Positions 1 to 6,075 of a stretch of 9,701 nt of DNA are shown here, one piece after another. A model generated the notes under the pieces. The model had not been told where the DNA came from. It did not search any database and was given only the letters and a program-made list of their open reading frames with translations. The stretch covers positions 1-9,701 of the forward strand of contig JACQVJ010000275.1 of assembly GCA_016209805.1 (NCBI GenBank), read 5' to 3'. This DNA comes from Ignavibacteriota bacterium (lineage in GTDB: Bacteria > Bacteroidota > Ignavibacteria > UBA10030 > UBA6906). Made by a program: the position numbers and the translations under genes. Within the stretch, counting starts at the first letter, position 1. Every line of letters starts with the position of its first letter.

Positions 1-232
1 ACAAATGGGCGAGACGTTTTTCAACAGCATCGTGAAATACTGCAGAACCGACGCCGGCTGTGCTTATCTCAGCGACGTGATCGAAAAGGAGAAGGCTGAT
101 GGGATGGAGAGTTTTTTCTTTGCAGAGACGCTGAAATACTTATATCTGCTGTTTGCGCCGAAGGAAACTCTCGCTTTCGACAAGGTGGTCTTCACGACGG
201 AGGCTCATCCTCTCCGAAGGACATGGGACTGA
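1..232 (+). CDS. Glycoside hydrolase family 47 alpha-1,2-mannosidase, C-terminal fragment
   Basis: Only the last 76 codons or so are in the window; the frame is open to the left edge, so the gene begins upstream and the ATG at position 5 is internal. The fragment carries the two C-terminal hallmarks of GH47: a helix reading ESFFFAETLKYLYLLF, followed about 14 residues later by VFTTEAHPLRR. In characterised family members the Thr of the TEAH segment helps bind the catalytic calcium and the acidic residues line the active site; the enzymes trim alpha-1,2-linked mannose from N-glycan-type oligosaccharides. GH47 is mainly eukaryotic, with sparser bacterial members. The signal peptide and most of the barrel lie outside the window, so location cannot be judged. 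It ends 34 bp from the convergent gene's stop. Family assignment is firm; substrate is inference. Confidence 0.88.
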   Translation, partial: QMGETFFNSIVKYCRTDAGCAYLSDVIEKEKADGMESFFFAETLKYLYLLFAPKETLAFDKVVFTTEAHPLRRTWD

Positions 233-234
233 GT

Positions 235-262
235 GAAAGGCTCTTCCGAGGCGAGTCCTTTC
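235..262. terminator. Possible weak stem-loop between convergent genes
   Basis: In the short gap between two convergent stop codons, GAAAGG (235-240) can pair with CCTTTC (257-262), and an inner CTC (241-243) with GAG (248-250) around a four-base loop. The stem is imperfect, with a six-base bulge on the right side and no clear T-tract. Its position suits a bidirectional terminator, but the structure is weak. Confidence 0.2.
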
Positions 263-266
263 TCCC

Positions 267-1166
267 TCACTTCATTCTATCCATCTCATCTTCAATCTTT
301 TTCATGTAAAACGGTTGAAGCTTTTCCATCTTCTCCAATTTCTTCTGGAAATCTTGCAGCGTTCTCCTTGCATCGTCCTTCCGACCAAGTTTGTCAAGGG
401 ATGTGGCAAGCGTCCTTACAGCTTTATCCTGATAGTAGTACTGGAACTCCTTATCCTTCAATCCCTGAAGTATTTCGACAGCAGCAGAGATGTCGGCCGA
501 CCGTGGTTTCTTCGTAACGAAGTTGCGTGCGGGGACAGAGAGATTCTTTGCGACCGCGTAGCGCACATAGTGAGTCAGGGTCGAATTAGGATGTTTGGTA
601 GTGAGAGCATCGATCTGTTTCTTCGCGTCGACCAGCTCGTCGCCTCCTTCAAGCATCAGGAATAGTCCCACTTCAGAATGATCGAGAATCAGGCTCGCCT
701 GTTCCCGCTCGGCGTCGTTGGCGGGGGGCAGGACGCGTATCTCCAACGACTGTGACTTCGAGCCCCTGAATGTGGCGACGACACTGTACTTTCCCGGTTT
801 GGGAAATGAATATCCGTTTCCTCCGTAGAAGACACGAGCGGTTCCTCGCGCAGTCTCATTCGTCCCCAGCGTGATAAAATCGGCTCGATCTTCAACGAAC
901 AAGGGACTAAACGGTGTCTCTTTCCCATCCGGGTTCGTGATAAGGTACTGCAGATTATCGGCCTCGGGTCCAAGTTCAGGACTAACGTTGACGGGCTCCT
1001 GCCCTTTGTTTGTCAACGATACAAGTAACACAACCGGCTCGCCGAGTCTGAAGTCAGTCTTCTCAGCAGAGAGAGTTATTTCAAACGCGCCATTTGCAAT
1101 TGTCGTCATTGTGCTCAACAACAAAAGGAACACTGCAATGGCCGCACAACAGTGAATTGTTCTCAT
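267..1166 (-). CDS. Secreted protein with Ig-like N-terminal domain and helical C-terminus, function unknown
   Basis: The 299-residue product starts with a Sec-type signal peptide: charged start, then AAIAVFLLLLSTMTTIANGA, with probable cleavage near residue 27. Residues about 28-147 look like a beta-sandwich Ig-like domain: the opening phrase ITLSAEKTDFRLGEPVVL and the later FPKPGKYSVVATF are typical of domains that begin with a 'what is required of the ligand' strand and close with a PGxYxV turn. Residues 150-299 are predicted helical, with TPR-like pieces such as DAKKQIDALTTKHPNS and LDKLGRKDDARRTLQDF, and a lysine/glutamate-rich tail. The start at 1166 is preferred over an upstream in-frame ATG at 1253 because AAGGAG precedes it at good spacing and the signal peptide follows at once; the longer form would also overlap the preceding gene. 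The gap to the protease lipoprotein is 25 nt, so it is the third gene of that operon. Likely periplasmic or surface; no enzymatic motif seen. Confidence 0.8.
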   Translation of the reverse strand: MRTIHCCAAIAVFLLLLSTMTTIANGAFEITLSAEKTDFRLGEPVVLLVSLTNKGQEPVNVSPELGPEADNLQYLITNPDGKETPFSPLFVEDRADFITLGTNETARGTARVFYGGNGYSFPKPGKYSVVATFRGSKSQSLEIRVLPPANDAEREQASLILDHSEVGLFLMLEGGDELVDAKKQIDALTTKHPNSTLTHYVRYAVAKNLSVPARNFVTKKPRSADISAAVEILQGLKDKEFQYYYQDKAVRTLATSLDKLGRKDDARRTLQDFQKKLEKMEKLQPFYMKKIEDEMDRMK

Positions 1167-1191
1167 GGCTTTATTCTCCTTCGCTTGACGT

Positions 1192-2436
1192 TCAATGCAG
1201 GTTGTTACATGATCGGGACGAGCCGAATGCTTCTTGCCCCGGAGCCACGGCACTAATTGCGTGTGACGTAAGATGTGTGCAACTGATATTGGAAAAGTTG
1301 TGCGTCCAGTTTGTTCCGAGGCTTCCGGTCTGATTCATGATCGTGATGCTTCCATCGCCATCCGAGTGAAGCAGGTTGAACCCGTGCCCCGCCTCATGGA
1401 TTGTGGTCCTCAGGTACCGCTCCTCACGCTGGAACGTGCCGAAGTTGTTCCTGAATGCTGCAAATCCCAGTCGTCGCTCCGCATCGGGCAGCGAAGGCAC
1501 GCTCCCCGTATTCATAAACATAATTCCTAACAATCCTCCGGCGTCCATCGTAACGAAGGCGCCATGCATGAAGTTTCCGCTGGCGGGTACGTTGGCGTTC
1601 GCCTGCCAGAAGCTGTAGAGATCGGCATTGCTGAATGCAGTCCCGCCCAGGGGATCGGCTACCGCCAGGTTATCGTGAGACAACTCAATGATCCAGCCAC
1701 ATGCGTTGTATGACCGCCGCATTGTGTTGATCGTGTTATTCCGAAGAATGTAGTAGTCTGGAACAGGTATGCCGTCAATTGCGTCGAACTCGATCTGACA
1801 GATTCTTGATGGAATGGTGATGTTCAGAGTGTTGGAATTCAGGTTGTTGGGATTTCGAACCTGAACCGTATGAGCTGAACCCGGCAGAAGATCCGATTGA
1901 GGTGTGCAGATAATAACGTTATCGACGAAGTCGAATGGAATCTCCCTCAAGGGGAGTGAACTCCCGGCGTAGCGCTGCACTTCAACTCCATCGACAAACA
2001 CTCTCGAAAGTGTGTTGAAGCCGCTTCCGATCACGGTGATTTCTTTTCCTTCTCGCGTTGCAACTTCAAACCCGTCAAGGGCAGGCGTTGGGACAGTTCC
2101 CGATCCGGTAACCTGAAACGCGACAGCCGGTGATGTCTGTCCATCGGAAAGGACCTGGACATTCTTGCTGCCGGTTGTAGCGCCGAACGGGACTGTGAAG
2201 CGGAGCCGCTTGCCAAGGCCGAGGTTACTTGCGTAGCGTGTTTCTTCCTGCACTCCATCGAAGACAACCACACCGCCGAGCCCTCCGCCAGTAAATGTAA
2301 CCTCGACGATGGTTCCCGCTGGACCAGACGCTGGATTGACTGAAGCGATCTGAGGCGGTGCACAGGTACAACCAAGCAGGTATAGCGCAAGGCTGATGGT
2401 GCACGCCATGCGCGTTAGCGCAGAGATGGTGTTCAT
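1192..2436 (-). CDS. Lipoprotein with two IPT/TIG domains and a metzincin-type zinc protease motif
   Basis: This 414-residue product has a lipoprotein signal peptide with lipobox LLGC (Cys23). Residues about 27-109 (PQIASVNPASGPAGTIVEV) form an IPT/TIG Ig-like domain, and about 119-209 a second one (LDGFEVATREGKEITVIGSGF). The C-terminal half contains HEAGHGFNLLH (347-357), matching the metzincin pattern HExxHxxN/GxxH: His347, His351 and His357 as zinc ligands and Glu348 as general base. IMNQ with Met367 is a good Met-turn candidate ten residues on. Asn instead of Gly at position 354 is also seen in M43 cytophagalysin-type proteases. Six cysteines in the mature part may form disulfides. GAGGAG precedes the ATG with about 8 nt spacing, and the start overlaps the Lgt-like stop as ATGA, implying translational coupling. 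It is likely a surface or periplasmic lipid-anchored peptidase; the substrate is unknown and the middle region (210-340) matches no family I recognise. Confidence 0.85.
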   Translation of the reverse strand: MNTISALTRMACTISLALYLLGCTCAPPQIASVNPASGPAGTIVEVTFTGGGLGGVVVFDGVQEETRYASNLGLGKRLRFTVPFGATTGSKNVQVLSDGQTSPAVAFQVTGSGTVPTPALDGFEVATREGKEITVIGSGFNTLSRVFVDGVEVQRYAGSSLPLREIPFDFVDNVIICTPQSDLLPGSAHTVQVRNPNNLNSNTLNITIPSRICQIEFDAIDGIPVPDYYILRNNTINTMRRSYNACGWIIELSHDNLAVADPLGGTAFSNADLYSFWQANANVPASGNFMHGAFVTMDAGGLLGIMFMNTGSVPSLPDAERRLGFAAFRNNFGTFQREERYLRTTIHEAGHGFNLLHSDGDGSITIMNQTGSLGTNWTHNFSNISCTHLTSHAISAVAPGQEAFGSSRSCNNLH

Positions 2437-3305
2437 GGCGTTTCTCCTCTCATTGTGTTTGTTCCTTCCCCCGTGATTGCGACGTACGATCGTGTTCGAT
2501 AGTGGTGGATCAGAAACAGAGCGCCGGCCCCGGCAGCAGCAAGTGAAAAGAGCTGCGAAGAATTGAGCTGAGGAATGAGAGCCGATGACGGCTCGTCGCG
2601 GAAAAACTCAAGCATGAAGCGAGAGATACCATAGAGCAGGCAATAGAAACCGAACGTTACTCCTTCATGAAAACGGTATTTCTTCCAGACGCGGATCATC
2701 AGGATATACAGCACCAGACCATTGAGCGATAGATAGAGTTGGTTTGGGTGAACCGTTGCTGAGTACGCAGAATTATAGCCGACAAGTCCGTCGTTCACAT
2801 GTGCAGCGAAAGGAATGCTTCCAGCCGGGTATTGGATTCCCCAGGGCACATCGGTGATCTTACCATAATCATCACCGTTTAGGAAACAGATCCATCTTCC
2901 GAGGAAGGGGCCCAACGCAAGGCAAGACCCTAGAACATCAAGATAGCGAAAGGATGATTCGTTCCTGATTCGAGTGTATGTCAGCAACCCAAGGACAACT
3001 CCAAGATATGCGCCCCATGAAATAGTGCCGCCGGGTGCAAGCAAATCCAATGGCCGCAAGATGTAGCTTTCCGCATGCTGCGCTGCAAAGAAGAGCCTGC
3101 TGCCGATGGCTGCGCCTACAGACGCGGCCACCGCCGAATAGATGGCTCTTCGCCTGTCAAGACCGGACGCAGTGCACCGCTTGACATACACGAATGCACA
3201 GATGATGACGACAACGGGATAGAGTAGGGAAGGATCGGGAACAACCCAGTGAAAGATGCTCGTGCCGGTGAGTTGGTTGAGGTAGTCAACAATTCGAGAG
3301 CGCAT
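2433..3305 (-). CDS. Divergent prolipoprotein diacylglyceryl transferase (Lgt)-like membrane protein
   Basis: The product has 290 residues with about seven hydrophobic segments, as expected for Lgt, which moves diacylglyceryl from phosphatidylglycerol to the lipobox cysteine of prolipoproteins. Visible family motifs are GRWICFLNGDDYG (136-148, the Lgt signature region), HPNQLY (186-191) and RFMLEFFR (229-236). By-eye alignment with E. coli Lgt keeps Arg143 (R137), Gly154 (G148), Arg239 (R229) and Glu243 (E233). The Asn146 position is Cys140, Glu151 is Asp145, and the His103 region (HGG) reads SWGAY. These changes suggest a divergent paralogue rather than the housekeeping enzyme. It heads a minus-strand operon and overlaps the start of a lipoprotein gene by four bases, which suggests that protein as a dedicated substrate. 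The ATG at 3305 follows AGAGG with 6 nt spacing. Family membership is firm; catalytic activity is uncertain, so no lgt symbol is given. Confidence 0.82.
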   Translation of the reverse strand: MRSRIVDYLNQLTGTSIFHWVVPDPSLLYPVVVIICAFVYVKRCTASGLDRRRAIYSAVAASVGAAIGSRLFFAAQHAESYILRPLDLLAPGGTISWGAYLGVVLGLLTYTRIRNESSFRYLDVLGSCLALGPFLGRWICFLNGDDYGKITDVPWGIQYPAGSIPFAAHVNDGLVGYNSAYSATVHPNQLYLSLNGLVLYILMIRVWKKYRFHEGVTFGFYCLLYGISRFMLEFFRDEPSSALIPQLNSSQLFSLAAAGAGALFLIHHYRTRSYVAITGEGTNTMRGETP

Positions 3306-3657
3306 ATGTAGCCTCTCAAGAATTACGCTGATGCGCTTACAACCAGTTTGTCTCGCGCGACGAGTTCAATTGATAACGAACTAAATCAGCCGATGTAGAC
3401 TATGGAGAGATGTACAGCGGCTATTCGTAAATACCGACGACAATATAGGCATTTCTTTTCTGAGATGTCAAGCGGAAAGTGTCCAGACCCGACCAACGAT
3501 TCAAACCCGACTCTGTGAGATTGTGTTGCGTTCTTCCACGCCAAACGTTTGGATTCTCAGCGGCGCGTCCTCTTTGATCGTCTTTTTTCGCTCGTAGTGT
3601 CAAAGGTTCTGCATGGTACAATCATTGCATTTGTCCAACTGTTGGAGCATATCCAGA
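3306..3657. other. Divergent intergenic region between the Lgt-like operon and the MarR operon
   Basis: About 350 bases separate two divergently transcribed operons, so both promoters should lie here. I found no convincing -35/-10 pair of the standard or the Bacteroidota (TAnnTTTG) type on either strand. The recognisable elements are the 12-bp palindrome at 3541-3552, an 8-bp TCGCGCGA palindrome at 3353-3360, and the ribosome binding sites next to each start. A short minus-strand reading frame at 3421-3621 shows no sign of being a gene. Confidence 0.5.
3541..3552. promoter_or_regulatory. Perfect palindrome, candidate MarR operator
   Basis: CCAAACGTTTGG is a perfect 12-bp inverted repeat with no spacer, the kind of two-fold site bound by a dimeric winged-helix regulator. 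It lies 106 bp upstream of the preferred MarR start (61 bp upstream of the alternative start at 3613), in the divergent promoter region. Autorepression by MarR proteins through such sites is common; binding here is inference. Confidence 0.4.
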
Positions 3658-4098
3658 ATGGAGGAAGTCATACCCATTGACTTGCTGCGAATGGCGCTGT
3701 TATCCCACCGCTTTGAGAAGAGGCTGGCGGATGACATTGGGTTGAGCGTCCTTGAGTTGCATTGCATGATCCAGCTTTTCGTTGAGAAACCATGCTGTGT
3801 CAGGAAACTCACCGAGATGCTGGGAGTGGAGCCTACATCGACTTCCAAGATCCTTCGAGCGCTCGACAGGTGCGGTTACATCACTCGCTCCCTTGATGAT
3901 CATGACAGACGGATGGAGCGCGTTGCTCTCACTCACCATGGCGTGAAGGTGATTGCACGCGTCCTCTCGGCTGCCCGAGTGGTGTGGGAAGATGTTCTTC
4001 TTCAGTTTCCGCCTGACCGAAGACTCGCATTCATGGAGTGCTTCCACACCTTGACCACCGTGTTTCCTTCGAATCTTCGTTCCTTCAGTGCACACTAA
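3658..4098 (+). CDS. MarR-family transcriptional regulator
   Basis: This 146-residue winged-helix protein follows the MarR layout: an N-terminal dimerisation helix (DLLRMALLSHRFEKRLAD), a recognition region VRKLTEMLGVEPTSTSKILRALDRCGYITR, the wing DDHDRRMERVALTHHG with the family's D-x-R-R signature, and a C-terminal dimerisation helix. It contains several cysteines, including a vicinal pair (KPCCVRKL) just before the DNA-binding helices and one in DRCGYI, so thiol-based redox sensing is possible but not shown. The start at 3658 is preceded by GGAG with 10 nt spacing and gives the usual family length; an in-frame ATG at 3613 with a weaker AAGG would add 15 residues without family character. 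The next gene, for the cytochrome, begins 26 nt after the stop, so the two are probably cotranscribed and the regulator likely controls that gene. Family assignment is sure; ligand unknown. Confidence 0.88.
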   Translation: MEEVIPIDLLRMALLSHRFEKRLADDIGLSVLELHCMIQLFVEKPCCVRKLTEMLGVEPTSTSKILRALDRCGYITRSLDDHDRRMERVALTHHGVKVIARVLSAARVVWEDVLLQFPPDRRLAFMECFHTLTTVFPSNLRSFSAH

Positions 4099-4124
4099 AA
4101 CCAGATCACTTCCAAGGAGGATGT

Positions 4125-5246
4125 ATGGAAAAGAGCATTACACGCAAAGAGTTTCTCAAAACAGGCGGCAAGTATGCAACAGGTGTAGCGATCGGCATCG
4201 GGACAGTGCAGCTTCTCACGGAATCAGAGACACAAGCTCACATCCTGAGCACGCCGTGGCCATGGCCCTACCAACAACTCGACGTTGAGCAGGTGCGCAT
4301 CCTCGGTCATGACGCGTACTGGAGTGGCAAGGGATGTTGCTATGGGGCTTTCCATGCGTTAGCTGAGAAGCTCCGCCTTGCCATTGGGACACCATGGACA
4401 GACCTGCCTTCTGAGATCATGATCTATGGACATGGCGGCGGTGTTGGGTGGGGAACTTTGTGCGGGGCTCTCAACGGAGCGGGAGCGATTATCTCAATGG
4501 TGCTTCAGAAGGCCCGTTCAGATGTTCTTGTGAATGAGCTGTTTGGTTGGTACACACAGGTTCTCTTCCCAACTGATATCAGCAATCAGTACGCCGTGAA
4601 CCATATCTTTACCGTGAACATGTACGACCAGATCCTTCCTCAGAACATGTCCGGGTCTCCATTGTGTCATGCATCTGTGACTGAGTGGTGTAATGTTGCA
4701 TATTTCACCGTCTCCTCGACGGAGCGAAAAGAACGGTGCGCCCGGTTGACGGGCGATGTTGCTGCCTATGCTGCCAAGATACTGAATGATGAACTCCTCG
4801 GGACATTTACCCCGTTGTATGTTCCTCCAGCGACTATCGCGGCGTGCATGGCGTGTCATGGAAACGGGACCTTGAACAAAGTTGCGGCGAAAATGGAATG
4901 CACACAATGTCACGGTACCGATCCGCACACGGCACCAGTCACCGAGCAAATCGGGGGCGTGCCGGATGCGTATCAGTTTCACCAGAACTATCCCAATCCC
5001 TTTAATCCGTCAACCACCATCCAGTTCTCCATTCCTAAAGCGGAGACGGTCAACCTCGCGGTGTATGATGTCCATGGAAGGCTGATCAAGAACATCATTG
5101 CGAATGGGCAGTTCTCACCCGGCACATATGAAGTGCGGTGGGATGGAACCAGTAATGCAGGTTTGCGGGTAGCCAGCGGAATCTACTTTTCGAGACTTCA
5201 AGCGGGGACCTTCCAGGCATCCAGCAAGATGAGCATGGTGAAATAG
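4125..5246 (+). CDS. Split-Soret-type multihaem cytochrome c with T9SS type A sorting domain
   Basis: The 373-residue product begins with a Tat-like leader: TRKEFLKTGGK, then a hydrophobic stretch to about residue 31. Residues about 55-225 match the split-Soret cytochrome / C_GCAxxG_C_C redox family: GKGCCYGAFHAL (69-78), GGGVGWGTLCGALNGAGA (104-121) and LCHASVTEWC (180-189). In the Desulfovibrio split-Soret protein, cysteines of this region hold a [2Fe-2S] cluster. Two haem c sites follow, CMACH (241-245) and CTQCH (259-263). Residues about 283-373 are a classic T9SS type A sorting domain, with QNYPNPFNPST, an LAVYDVHGRL strand and SGIYFSRLQAG. The product is therefore predicted to be exported and displayed at or released from the cell surface. 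The start at 4125 follows AAGGAGG at 4114-4120 with only 4 nt spacing; an upstream in-frame ATG at 4038 would overlap the MarR gene and lack a leader. A haem-protein role in surface electron transfer is inference. Confidence 0.87.
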   Translation: MEKSITRKEFLKTGGKYATGVAIGIGTVQLLTESETQAHILSTPWPWPYQQLDVEQVRILGHDAYWSGKGCCYGAFHALAEKLRLAIGTPWTDLPSEIMIYGHGGGVGWGTLCGALNGAGAIISMVLQKARSDVLVNELFGWYTQVLFPTDISNQYAVNHIFTVNMYDQILPQNMSGSPLCHASVTEWCNVAYFTVSSTERKERCARLTGDVAAYAAKILNDELLGTFTPLYVPPATIAACMACHGNGTLNKVAAKMECTQCHGTDPHTAPVTEQIGGVPDAYQFHQNYPNPFNPSTTIQFSIPKAETVNLAVYDVHGRLIKNIIANGQFSPGTYEVRWDGTSNAGLRVASGIYFSRLQAGTFQASSKMSMVK

Positions 5247-5259
5247 TCTCTACCCACCA

Positions 5260-5295
5260 AAACACATGAGCGCCCTCCAAGGCGCTCATGTGTTT
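5260..5295 (+). terminator. Perfect 15-bp stem-loop terminator
   Basis: AAACACATGAGCGCC (5260-5274) and its exact complement (5281-5295) enclose a six-base loop, CTCCAA, starting 13 bp after the cytochrome stop codon. The T run on the plus strand is only three bases; on the minus strand the same stem ends in TTTT. Placement and strength suit a terminator that separates the MarR-cytochrome operon from the ArsR operon. Confidence 0.75.
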
Positions 5296-5465
5296 ACTGG
5301 CAACCTGAGATCTTATTGCTCACTTCTCAAAGCTGATAACTAATTCTCATCCATAGGAGAAGTCCGCTAGGACTCCCATCGGGATAAGGATTAGAAGGCT
5401 AATTTGCGCTGGCACGCTCTATGAGTACTTACTCATACAGTCAAATATGCATGGAGAGTTACCTC
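5296..5465 (+). other. Leader and promoter region of the ArsR operon
   Basis: This gap lies between the cytochrome terminator and the ArsR start. A small hairpin is possible with AGTCC (5361-5365) and GGACT (5370-5374) around GCTA. The palindrome at 5420-5437 is the only strong element. I could not assign a convincing -35/-10 pair; TTGCGC at 5404-5409 has no good -10 partner. Confidence 0.45.
5420..5437. promoter_or_regulatory. Perfect 8-2-8 palindrome, candidate ArsR operator
   Basis: TATGAGTACTTACTCATA has two 8-base arms that are exact reverse complements around a CT centre. It ends 28 bp before the preferred ArsR start at 5466. ArsR/SmtB proteins bind AT-rich inverted repeats in or next to their own promoters, and metal binding releases them. 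An in-frame ATG at 5421 lies inside the palindrome, which argues against that start. Assignment as operator is inference. Confidence 0.6.
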
Positions 5466-5789
5466 ATGATTTCACACAAAACACCAGCGCATTTGAAGTC
5501 GGAGATCCTGGAAGCGATTGCCCATCCAAACCGCGTAAGGATACTCGAGCACCTCGGCAAGGAGATACTGTGCAACTGTGAGCTTGCTCCGGCGCTCAGT
5601 CTTGAACAATCCAATCTGTCGCGTCACCTGAAGATTCTTGTCCAGGCAGGCGTGATAGTGTCATGGAAAGAAGGTCTCCGCGTGAACTTCAAGATTGCTG
5701 ACGAGCGGGTGCTGAAGATCCTGGACCTCGCGCAGGCAGTCGCAAAACGCAGCATCGAGACGAAAGCTGGTGTGTTGGAAGAGGGATGA
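5466..5789 (+). CDS. ArsR-family metalloregulator with alpha-3 CxC motif
   Basis: The 107-residue protein is a compact winged-helix repressor of the ArsR/SmtB type. The N-terminal AIAHPNRVRILEHLGK is the usual ArsR opening. ILCNCEL (35-40 region, Cys36 and Cys38) matches the ELCVCDL metal-binding box of classical ArsR and CadC-type sensors, so As(III), Sb(III) or a soft metal is the likely inducer. The recognition helix is LEQSNLSRHLKILVQAGV (46-63), followed by the wing (SWKEGLRVNFKI). The start at 5466 is chosen because GGAGAG lies 7 nt upstream; in-frame ATGs at 5451 and 5421 would add residues without family character, and the latter falls in the operator-like palindrome. It is first in a plus-strand run with thioredoxin-like and permease genes, which fits metalloid-inducible autoregulation. 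The number and identity of ligands beyond the CxC pair cannot be judged. Confidence 0.9.
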   Translation: MISHKTPAHLKSEILEAIAHPNRVRILEHLGKEILCNCELAPALSLEQSNLSRHLKILVQAGVIVSWKEGLRVNFKIADERVLKILDLAQAVAKRSIETKAGVLEEG

Positions 5790-5826
5790 AGGTTGTGTAC
5801 ACTTGAGAGAGAAAGGAGAAGTAAGA

Positions 5827-6075
5827 ATGATAATTAAAGTCCTTGGACCCGGATGTATGAACTGCAAGACGCTGGAACGCAGAACATTCGAGGCCTTGCA
5901 GCAACTCAATATGAAAGCAAGCGTGGAAAAAGTAGTGGACCTCGACGGGATCACGGCTTACGGTGTAATGCGCACGCCCGGTCTGGTCGTCGATGAGGCG
6001 CTGGTCTGGCAAGGGGGCGTACCGAGTGTCGACAAAATCAAGGAATTGATTATCTCCAAGGTGCAGGTTAATTGA
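5827..6075 (+). CDS. Small thioredoxin-like protein (redox-active disulfide protein 2 / MTH895 family)
   Basis: The 82-residue product is a minimal thioredoxin fold: beta strand MIIKVLGPG, then the active site CMNC (Cys10-Met-Asn-Cys13) at the start of helix 1, the VEKVVDLDGITAYGV segment, and the cis-proline motif RTPGLVV (Pro51), followed by VPSVDKIKELI. Members have no signal peptide and are thought to act as cytoplasmic disulfide reductants or metal/thiol carriers; they often sit beside DUF318 permeases and ArsR regulators, as here. AAGGAG at 5813-5818 precedes the ATG with 8 nt spacing. An upstream in-frame ATG at 5770 overlaps the ArsR gene and adds non-family residues. The stop TGA overlaps the permease start as TGATG, so translation of the two is probably coupled. 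The proposed partnership with the permease is inference from context. Confidence 0.9.
   Translation: MIIKVLGPGCMNCKTLERRTFEALQQLNMKASVEKVVDLDGITAYGVMRTPGLVVDEALVWQGGVPSVDKIKELIISKVQVN

Noticed and set aside
3421..3621. Minus-strand open frame of 66 codons in the divergent intergenic region
   Set aside because: No ribosome binding site of note, no recognisable motif, and it spans the palindrome and the region where promoters are expected.
4038..4124. Upstream in-frame start for the cytochrome
   Set aside because: It would overlap the MarR coding region by about 60 bp, and the added residues bury the Tat-like leader, while AAGGAGG sits just before 4125.
4518..4982. Minus-strand open frame within the cytochrome gene
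   Set aside because: Wholly inside a gene with strong family motifs; no family motif of its own.
5361..5374. Small hairpin AGTCC-GCTA-GGACT in the ArsR leader as a riboswitch or attenuator
   Set aside because: Only five base pairs, no larger conserved architecture and no T-tract.
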